From contig NZ_ASZC01000003.1 in assembly GCF_000468095.1 (NCBI RefSeq), forward strand, positions 186,001 to 250,000: 64,000 bases of DNA, given 5' to 3'. How positions within the stretch are numbered: the stretch's first letter is position 1; each line of letters opens with the position of its first letter. The notes below the pieces were generated by a model. It saw only the letters and a program-made list of their open reading frames with translations, ran no database searches and was not told the origin of the DNA. The DNA comes from Pantoea sp. AS-PWVM4 (GTDB lineage Bacteria > Pseudomonadota > Gammaproteobacteria > Enterobacterales > Enterobacteriaceae). The position numbers were made by a program, and so were the translations under genes. Below, in pieces: positions 57,612 to 64,000 of the stretch.

Positions 57612-60211
57612 AAACGACCTGTCCCTACTGTGGCGTGGGCTGTGGCGTTGAAATCAACCCAGCGGATAGGTTAGTGAGTGGCGACCGTCAGCATCCGGCC
57701 AATTTTGGCCGCCTGTGTGTCAAAGGTTCGGCGTTAGGTGAAACCCTCGGACAGGAAGGGCGTTTGTTGTGGCCGCAGGTGCGGGGGCAGCGGGTGAGTA
57801 TCGATCGCGCGTTGGATGTGGTTGCCAGCGAATTGCAGACGATCATCGCGCAGCACGGGCCGCAGGCGGTGGCGTTTTATGCCTCCGGGCAGTTGCTGAC
57901 CGAGGATTACTACGTTGCCAACAAGCTGATGAAAGGCTTTATCGGTGCCGCCAATATCGATACCAATTCGCGGCTGTGTATGGCGTCGGCGGTGGTGGGC
58001 TATAAACGGGCGTTCGGTGCTGATGCGGTGCCCTGTTGTTATGAAGATCTTGAGCAGGCCGATGTGGTGGTTCTGGTGGGTTCGAATGCCGCCTGGGCGC
58101 ATCCGGTGGCGTGGCAGCGTCTGGTACAGGCGAAACAGCAGCGTCCTGAGATTAAGCTGGTGGTGATCGACCCACGTCATACCGCCAGTTGCGAGCTGGC
58201 TGATCTGCATCTGGCGCTCCGCCCCGGCAGCGACGGCGCGCTGTTTGCCGGATTGCTTAACTGGCTGGCGATTCAGGGCGGGATCGATCAGACAATGTTG
58301 CCGCATCTTGCCAACGTGGATAGCACGCTGGCGGCCTGTGCTGACTGGGATCTTGCGGCGGTGGCCCATACCTGCCAGTTAGCAGACGCTGACATTCTCG
58401 CCTTCTGGCAGCTGTTCACCACCCAACCCCGAGTCCTGACCTTATGGTGTATGGGGATCAACCAATCGCAAACCGGAAGCGACAACAACAACGCTATCCT
58501 CAACGTTCATCTGCTGAGCGGTAAAATTGGCCGACCTGGCTGCGGGCCGTTTTCGTTGACCGGTCAACCCAATGCGATGGGCGGGCGTGAAGTGGGCGGT
58601 TTAGCTAACCAGTTAGCGGCGCATATGGGGTTTAGTCCGCAAGAGGTTGATCGGCTTGGGCGTTTTTGGCATAGCGATCGTGTAGCGCATCAGCCGGGTT
58701 TGATGGCGGTCGATCTGTTCCGGGCGATTGAACGTGGCGAGGTAAAAGCGGTATGGATCATGGGTACCAATCCGGCGGTGTCGATGCCGGAGGGCAACCG
58801 CGTCGCCGAGGCGCTGCGGCGCTGTCCGTTGGTGATCGTCTCGGAGGTCAGTGCCGTGACCGACACCAGCGCCTTTGCCGATGTGCTGTTGCCTGCCCAG
58901 GCCTGGGGCGAAAAAAACGGTACCGTGACCAATTCAGAACGACGTATCTCGCGCCAGCGCAGTTTTGTCGCCCCTGTCGGGGAGGCGAAACCGGACTGGT
59001 GGTTACTGGCACAGGTGGCGCAGCGATTGGGTTATGGCGCAGCCTTTGACTGGCAGCATCCCCATGAAGTCTTTGTCGAACATGCGGCGTTATCAGGTTT
59101 TGAAAACGCCGGTAGCCGTGCGTTTGATATCAGCGCGCTGGCGACCTTAAGCCGTGAGCAGTATGACCAACTTACGCCGGTACAATGGCCGGTAAATGCC
59201 GCCGCACCGCATGGCTCGTCGCGCTTGTTCGCCACGCGCCACTTTTATCATCCGGATGGTAAAGCCCGCTTGTTGCCATTGGGCATCCCGATCCTCAGTG
59301 CACCCGCACGCCACTATCCCCTCCTGATGAATACCGGGCGTATCCGCGATCAATGGCACACCATGACACGCACCGGTAACGTCACACGCTTGATGCAGCA
59401 TTATGACGAACCTTTTGTGTTGCTCCATCCGCATGATGCCGCTGCTCACGGGCTGGGGCAGGGTGATCTGACACGGGTGCAATCCACATTAGGCTGGTGG
59501 TGTGGACGGGTGATGATCGACAACGGCCTGACACGCGGCCAACTGTTTATCCCGATGCACTGGACGCGTCAATTCAGTGCCCAGGCCAATGTCGATGGCC
59601 TGGTGGCGGCGCGCAGTTGTCCGGTGTCCGGGCAACCGGCGCTGAAGCAAACCGCGGTGCGCCTGCAACCGCTGCGCCCGCAGTGGCAGGGGTGGCTGTG
59701 GCAGCGTGCGCGATGTGATCCGCAGCAACTGGATTATTGGTCGCGCGTGCCGCAGTCCGGTGTGCAACGTTACGTATTGGCCGGTCAGGGGGATCCGGCG
59801 GCATGGCTGCATCAGCAGCCCGGCATGGATGAGCTGGAATGGCAGCAGGCGCACGCCGGTCAGCAGCGACATATGCTGGGCTGGCGCGATGGGGTACTGG
59901 AACGGGCGTTCTATGCTGCGCCCTGGCTACCTGAAATCGACCACGCTTTTGTGGCACAGGCATTCAGCCTCCCGCCTGGCTCGGCGCAACAGCGCCATGC
60001 GCTGCTGGGTGGACGGCCGGAACAGGGGGAGAGTCAGGGTCGCACCTTGTGCAGCTGCTTCGGGGTGGGCGAACTGGCGATCCGCCGTGCCATTGATCAA
60101 GGCTGCCAGACAGCCGCCGCCCTCGGGGCGGCGCTGAAATGTGGCACCAACTGTGGCTCCTGTATCCCGGAGCTGAAACAACTTATCGCGGCGCACACCG
60201 TGGCGCAGTAA
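57608..60211 (+). CDS. nasA: Assimilatory nitrate reductase catalytic subunit NasA
   Basis: An 867-residue molybdenum enzyme reducing nitrate to nitrite in the cytoplasm. An N-terminal [4Fe-4S] motif (CPYCGVGCGVE, with the fourth Cys in GRLCVKGSAL) is followed by the molybdopterin guanine dinucleotide-binding domains. A C-terminal BFD-like [2Fe-2S] domain (LCSCFGVGELAIRRAI, then CGTNCGSCIPE) takes electrons from NasC. Overlaps nasB by four bases. Confidence 0.95.
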   Translation: MKTTCPYCGVGCGVEINPADRLVSGDRQHPANFGRLCVKGSALGETLGQEGRLLWPQVRGQRVSIDRALDVVASELQTIIAQHGPQAVAFYASGQLLTEDYYVANKLMKGFIGAANIDTNSRLCMASAVVGYKRAFGADAVPCCYEDLEQADVVVLVGSNAAWAHPVAWQRLVQAKQQRPEIKLVVIDPRHTASCELADLHLALRPGSDGALFAGLLNWLAIQGGIDQTMLPHLANVDSTLAACADWDLAAVAHTCQLADADILAFWQLFTTQPRVLTLWCMGINQSQTGSDNNNAILNVHLLSGKIGRPGCGPFSLTGQPNAMGGREVGGLANQLAAHMGFSPQEVDRLGRFWHSDRVAHQPGLMAVDLFRAIERGEVKAVWIMGTNPAVSMPEGNRVAEALRRCPLVIVSEVSAVTDTSAFADVLLPAQAWGEKNGTVTNSERRISRQRSFVAPVGEAKPDWWLLAQVAQRLGYGAAFDWQHPHEVFVEHAALSGFENAGSRAFDISALATLSREQYDQLTPVQWPVNAAAPHGSSRLFATRHFYHPDGKARLLPLGIPILSAPARHYPLLMNTGRIRDQWHTMTRTGNVTRLMQHYDEPFVLLHPHDAAAHGLGQGDLTRVQSTLGWWCGRVMIDNGLTRGQLFIPMHWTRQFSAQANVDGLVAARSCPVSGQPALKQTAVRLQPLRPQWQGWLWQRARCDPQQLDYWSRVPQSGVQRYVLAGQGDPAAWLHQQPGMDELEWQQAHAGQQRHMLGWRDGVLERAFYAAPWLPEIDHAFVAQAFSLPPGSAQQRHALLGGRPEQGESQGRTLCSCFGVGELAIRRAIDQGCQTAAALGAALKCGTNCGSCIPELKQLIAAHTVAQ

Positions 60212-60222
60212 TGGAGGTCCGC

Positions 60223-61038
60223 ATGACACAGGCAATTGAGACGCTGGATAAACTGTTCAACCCACAGGGCGCGACCGGCCAGGATGGGGTGGTGTGGCTG
60301 GTGGGGGCAGGACCGGGCGATGTCGAGTTGCTGACGTTGAAAGCGCTTCGGTTGATTAAAGTGGCCGATGTGGTGGTGTATGACCGACTGGTGAGTGATG
60401 AGGTGATGGCAGAGGTGCCGGCGGGAACGCTGGCGATCGACGTCGGCAAAAAGCCGGGGAGTCATGGATTAAAGCAGGGACAGATTAACCAGTTGTTGGT
60501 GGATCTGGCGCGCAGTGGACGCAACGTGGTGCGGCTCAAAGGGGGCGATCCCTTTATTTTTGGCCGGGGTGGCGAAGAGATGGCATTTTTGCAGCAGGCG
60601 GGGATTGCTTGTCAGGTGGTACCCGGCATTACGGCCGCGGCGGGTTGCGCGGCTGCCAGTGGCATTCCGCTCACCCATCGTGATTGCGCGCAATCCTTGC
60701 GTCTGATCACCGGTCACGGCAAATCCGGCGAGCCATGCCTGGAGGATAAAAGTCTGGCAGCGGATAACCAGACGCTGGTGTTCTACATGGGGCTGAAGTG
60801 GAGCAGTAGCATCAGCAGCCAGTTAATGGCGCAGGGGCGTGATGCGGCTACCCCAGTCGCCATCATTGAAAACGGCACCAGAGCTGACCAGCGGGTGCTG
60901 ATCACTACGCTGACTCAACTAAGCGAGACGGTGGCACGCGAACAGCCTCAGTCACCGGCGTTATTGCTGGTGGGCGAGGTGGTGCGGTTTTATCAAGAAG
61001 CCAGCATCCGGGCGACTGAAACTCACATAAGCCCGTAG
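60223..61038 (+). CDS. cobA: Uroporphyrinogen-III C-methyltransferase CobA
   Basis: A 271-residue SUMT that makes precorrin-2 from uroporphyrinogen III with two SAM, the step toward siroheme needed by NasB. The SAM site is WLVGAGPGDVELLTLKA, and the core region RLKGGDPFIFGRGGEE and VPGITAAAGCAAASGIPLTHR is complete. Start at 60223 (MTQAIETLDKLFNP) follows ATGGAGGTCCGC. Its stop codon TAG (61036-61038) lies within a REP element. Last gene of the operon. Confidence 0.94.
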   Translation: MTQAIETLDKLFNPQGATGQDGVVWLVGAGPGDVELLTLKALRLIKVADVVVYDRLVSDEVMAEVPAGTLAIDVGKKPGSHGLKQGQINQLLVDLARSGRNVVRLKGGDPFIFGRGGEEMAFLQQAGIACQVVPGITAAAGCAAASGIPLTHRDCAQSLRLITGHGKSGEPCLEDKSLAADNQTLVFYMGLKWSSSISSQLMAQGRDAATPVAIIENGTRADQRVLITTLTQLSETVAREQPQSPALLLVGEVVRFYQEASIRATETHISP

Positions 61039-61105
61039 CGGCGCGATTTATCGCGCAATTCCGTGCATCGTGCCGGAAAAGACGCGCGATGAATCGCGCC
61101 GCGAC
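61034..61105. repeat. REP palindrome pair, copy 3, containing the cobA stop
   Basis: CGTAGCGGCGCGATTTATCG... with the inverted GCGCGATGAATCGCGCCGCG. The TAG near its left end, at 61036-61038, is the cobA stop codon. Confidence 0.85.
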
Positions 61106-61232
61106 GAGATCTGTGCTGGCGACAATTTCCCTTATGGCTAAATAAACTGACGTTTTCTCCCCTTAATCCACGCTTTAGCTTCGTCGCCTTTTGGCATTCT
61201 ATGCTCAGAATTCCTGCCAGCAGAGGTATGCC

Positions 61233-62387
61233 GTGGCTGACGAGAGTAGCGACGAGGACAAAACAGAATCGCCCACAGCGCACCGACTTGAAAAAGCACG
61301 GCAGGATGGGCAGATTCCGCGTTCGCGCGAGCTGACATCGTTATTGATGATGTTGTCCGGCATCATGATTCTGTGGCTGGGCGGCACCAGCATCGCACGT
61401 CGTCTGGCTTCGATGGTGGCGACCGGTTTTCGTTTTGATCATGGCATGGTAACCGATGACAAGGTGATCGTGGCGCATATCAGCAGTCTGATTGGTCAGG
61501 CGGTACTGGCCGTGCTGCCGCTGATGGCCGGACTGGTGCTGGTGGCGATCGCGGCCCCCATGCTGCTGGGCGGCATTGTGATCAGCGGCAAATCCCTCAG
61601 TCCGGATTTCACCAAACTCAACCCGTTAAGCGGCCTGAAGCGCATGGTTTCCGGGCAGACCTGGGCGGAGTTGTTGAAGGCGATCCTGAAAGCGGTGTTA
61701 GTGGGTACGGTGGCGGGTTGGTACATCTGGTCGCACTGGCCGGAGATGCTGCGTTTAATCAGCGAATCCCCGATGAATGCGCTGGAACATGGCATGAACA
61801 TGATTGCCATCTGTTGTGCGCTGGTGATGCTTGGCTTGATCCCGATGGTGGGATTTGACGTTTTCTGGCAGTTGTACAGCTACTTCAAAAAGTTACGTAT
61901 GTCGCGCCAGGATATCCGCGATGAATTTAAACAGCAGGAGGGCGATCCGCACGTCAAAGGGCGTATTCGCCAGGCCATGCGCGCGGCGGCTCGCCGCCGC
62001 ATGATGGCTGACGTCCCGAAGGCGGATGTGATTGTCACCAACCCGACACACTACTCCGTGGCTCTGCAATATAACGACAAGAAGATGAGCGCCCCGAAGG
62101 TGGTTGCTAAAGGTGCCGGAGAAGTGGCGCTGAAAATTCGTGAACTGGGCAAGGAACATCGCGTCCCGATTCTTGAGGCACCGCCGTTGGCGCGTGCGCT
62201 GTACCGCCATACCGAAATTGGTCAGTTCATTCCCGGCGCGCTGTATGCGGCGGTAGCGGAAGTGCTGGCGTGGGTCTGGCAGCTGCGACGCTGGAAGCGT
62301 GAAGGCGGCCTGATACCGAAGAAACCTCATAATCTGTCGGTCCCGGCAGAGATGGACATTCCAGGAGAGAACAGAAACGATGGCTAA
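61233..62387 (+). CDS. flhB: Flagellar export apparatus protein FlhB
   Basis: A 384-residue component of the flagellar type III export gate that switches substrate from hook to filament. After a charged N terminus (DKTESPTAHRLEKARQDGQIPRSREL) come four helices. The cytoplasmic self-cleaving site is NPTH, in VTNPTHYSVALQY. It begins at GTG 61233, with AGAGG seven bases upstream; the upstream open frame is not used. flhA overlaps its end by 8 bases. Confidence 0.97.
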   Translation: MADESSDEDKTESPTAHRLEKARQDGQIPRSRELTSLLMMLSGIMILWLGGTSIARRLASMVATGFRFDHGMVTDDKVIVAHISSLIGQAVLAVLPLMAGLVLVAIAAPMLLGGIVISGKSLSPDFTKLNPLSGLKRMVSGQTWAELLKAILKAVLVGTVAGWYIWSHWPEMLRLISESPMNALEHGMNMIAICCALVMLGLIPMVGFDVFWQLYSYFKKLRMSRQDIRDEFKQQEGDPHVKGRIRQAMRAAARRRMMADVPKADVIVTNPTHYSVALQYNDKKMSAPKVVAKGAGEVALKIRELGKEHRVPILEAPPLARALYRHTEIGQFIPGALYAAVAEVLAWVWQLRRWKREGGLIPKKPHNLSVPAEMDIPGENRNDG

Positions 62388-64000
62388 TCTGGCCGAAAAG
62401 CTGCGGTTACCGGGCAATTTTAAAGACACGCAATGGCAGGTACTGGCCGGTCCGGTGCTGATCATGATGATTCTGTCGATGATGGTGCTGCCTTTACCGG
62501 CGTTCATCCTTGACCTGCTGTTCACCTTCAATATTGCGTTGTCCATTATGGTGTTGCTGGTGGCGATGTTCACCCAGCGCACGCTGGATTTTGCCGCATT
62601 CCCCACCATTCTGCTGTTCTCTACGTTGTTACGCCTGGCGTTGAACGTGGCCTCCACCCGTATCATCCTGCTGGATGGTCACACTGGCGCGGCCGCCGCA
62701 GGTCGCGTGGTTGAAGCCTTTGGTCACTTCCTGGTCGGCGGCAACTTCGCCATCGGTATCGTGGTGTTCATCATCCTGGTGATCATCAACTTTATGGTCA
62801 TCACCAAAGGTGCCGGACGTATCGCCGAAGTCGGGGCGCGTTTTGTGCTCGATGGGATGCCGGGTAAGCAGATGGCGATCGATGCCGACCTCAACGCCGG
62901 TCTGATTCGTGAAGATGAAGCGAAGAAGCGTCGCGCAGAAGTGACGCAGGAAGCCGACTTCTACGGTTCAATGGACGGTGCCAGTAAGTTTGTGCGTGGT
63001 GATGCCATCGCCGGGATCATGATCATGGTGATTAACGTCATCGGTGGTCTGCTGGTGGGCGTGGTGCAGCATGGTCTGGATCTGGGGCACGCGGCGGAAA
63101 CCTATACGCTGCTGACCATCGGTGACGGTCTGGTGGCGCAGATCCCGGCGCTGGTCATCTCTACCGCCGCCGGTGTTATCGTCACGCGCGTCAGCACCGA
63201 TCAGGATGTGGGCGAGCAGATGGTCGGGCAGCTGTTTAACAATCCGCGCGTGCTGATGCTGAGTGCCGGGGTTATTGGTCTGCTGGGCCTGGTGCCGGGC
63301 ATGCCGAACTTTGTCTTTCTGCTGTTTACCGCTGCGTTGCTGGGACTGGCCTGGTGGCTGCGTGGACGTCAGATGCAGCCGAAGAAACAGCCAGAAGCGT
63401 CCAGCGTGGTGAAAAATCAGGAAACCCCGGCGACAGTGGAAGCCTCCTGGACCGATGTCCAGTTGGAAGATTCGCTGGGGATGGAAGTAGGCTATCGTCT
63501 GATCCCGATGGTCGATCACCTGCAAAATGGTGAGCTGCTGGGACGTATTCGTAGTATCCGTAAAAAAGTGGCGCAGGAGGTCGGTTTCCTGCCGCCGGTG
63601 GTGCATATTCGCGACAATATGGAACTGCCGCCTGCGCGCTACCGTATTCTGATGAAAGGGGTAGAGATTGGCAGCGGTGATGCCTATCCGGGACGCTGGA
63701 TGGCGATTAACCCGGGTACCGCAGCAGGCACCTTGCCGGGTGAAGCCACCGTCGATCCGGCCTTTGGTCTGGCCGCGATCTGGATCGACAGCGCGCTGAA
63801 AGAACAGGCACAGATTCAGGGCTTCACGGTGGTGGAAGCCAGTACCGTGGTGGCGACACACTTGAATCATCTGATCGGTCAATACGCCAGCGAGCTGTTT
63901 GGTCGTCAGGAAGCGCAGCAACTGTTGGATCGTGTCACGCAGGAAATGCCGAAACTGACCGAAGATTTGGTGCCGGGCGTGATCACCCTGACCACGCTGC
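62380..64000 (+). CDS. flhA: Flagellar export protein FlhA, 3' part beyond the window
   Basis: Begins at ATG 62380 (MANLAEKLRLPGNFKDTQWQ) and runs in frame to the right edge, giving about 540 of an expected 690 residues. The membrane half with about eight helices and the cytoplasmic FHIPEP-type region (RFVLDGMPGKQMAIDADLNAG, GDAIAGIMIM) are present. FlhA is the nonamer export gate that uses the proton motive force. Overlap of eight bases with flhB implies coupling. No stop is in the window, so the C-terminal docking domain is unseen. Confidence 0.96.
   Translation, partial: MANLAEKLRLPGNFKDTQWQVLAGPVLIMMILSMMVLPLPAFILDLLFTFNIALSIMVLLVAMFTQRTLDFAAFPTILLFSTLLRLALNVASTRIILLDGHTGAAAAGRVVEAFGHFLVGGNFAIGIVVFIILVIINFMVITKGAGRIAEVGARFVLDGMPGKQMAIDADLNAGLIREDEAKKRRAEVTQEADFYGSMDGASKFVRGDAIAGIMIMVINVIGGLLVGVVQHGLDLGHAAETYTLLTIGDGLVAQIPALVISTAAGVIVTRVSTDQDVGEQMVGQLFNNPRVLMLSAGVIGLLGLVPGMPNFVFLLFTAALLGLAWWLRGRQMQPKKQPEASSVVKNQETPATVEASWTDVQLEDSLGMEVGYRLIPMVDHLQNGELLGRIRSIRKKVAQEVGFLPPVVHIRDNMELPPARYRILMKGVEIGSGDAYPGRWMAINPGTAAGTLPGEATVDPAFGLAAIWIDSALKEQAQIQGFTVVEASTVVATHLNHLIGQYASELFGRQEAQQLLDRVTQEMPKLTEDLVPGVITLTTL

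Noticed and set aside
62968-63921. Long minus-strand open frame opposite flhA
   Set aside because: It is the antisense of the flhA coding frame, which runs through the right edge; its translation shows no family features.

Overview
The window is chromosomal DNA of a motile enterobacterium, most likely Pantoea or a close Erwiniaceae relative. This is inferred from near-identity of the housekeeping proteins (FliA, Prs, KdsA, PhoH) to remembered enterobacterial sequences, from the conserved block ychF-pth-ychH-(dauA replaced)-prs-ispE-lolB-hemA-prfA-prmC-sirB2-sirB1-kdsA-chaABC, and from a partial type VI secretion locus of a kind known in Pantoea and Erwinia. No database search was possible. 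No phage, insertion sequence, rRNA or CRISPR array is visible. There is one tRNA, for Ser with anticodon GGA.

Layout. 1-4341: a surface-sugar cluster (3' end of a possible glycosyltransferase, a VioA-like sugar aminotransferase, and a convergent pair of Gfo/Idh/MocA oxidoreductase and ATP-grasp ligase), which may modify flagellin. 4615-5666: an HNH-like gene behind a FliA-type promoter. 5758-10521: fliA, fliZ, dcyD and the cystine importer tcyJ-tcyL-tcyN. 10747-13336: two paralogous membrane acyltransferases. 13469-19199: divergent putA/putP with five GTTGCA operators between them. 19927-22569: phoH, tRNA-Ser and phoA with tandem Pho boxes. 22628-24753: a NUDIX hydrolase and an AT-richer secreted repeat protein. 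25103-39641: the conserved housekeeping block, in which a GGDEF gene sits where E. coli has dauA.

39638-48620 is an eight-gene minus-strand operon: SH3 lipoprotein, TssL, a short TssM, TagF, an FHA protein, a PP2C phosphatase, an unknown exported protein and a PpkA-like kinase. It is a T6SS membrane and phosphorylation module without sheath, tube, baseplate or ClpV. 49114-61038 is the assimilatory nitrate system: nasR, then nasF-nasE-nasD (import), a continuous nasC-nasB reading frame, nasA and cobA (siroheme methyltransferase). Its control region has two NtrC-like sites, a sigma-54 promoter and a leader terminator for NasR antitermination. From 61233 the flagellar export genes flhB and flhA begin; flhA runs off the window.

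The observations most worth following are the FliA-type promoter before an HNH protein that has lost its last HNH histidine, the sheath-less T6SS module with a shortened TssM, the in-frame nasC-nasB fusion that retains an internal ribosome binding site, the secreted protein with three repeats of about 108 residues, and a palindromic REP family in which two of three copies supply the stop codon of the neighbouring gene (chaA, cobA).
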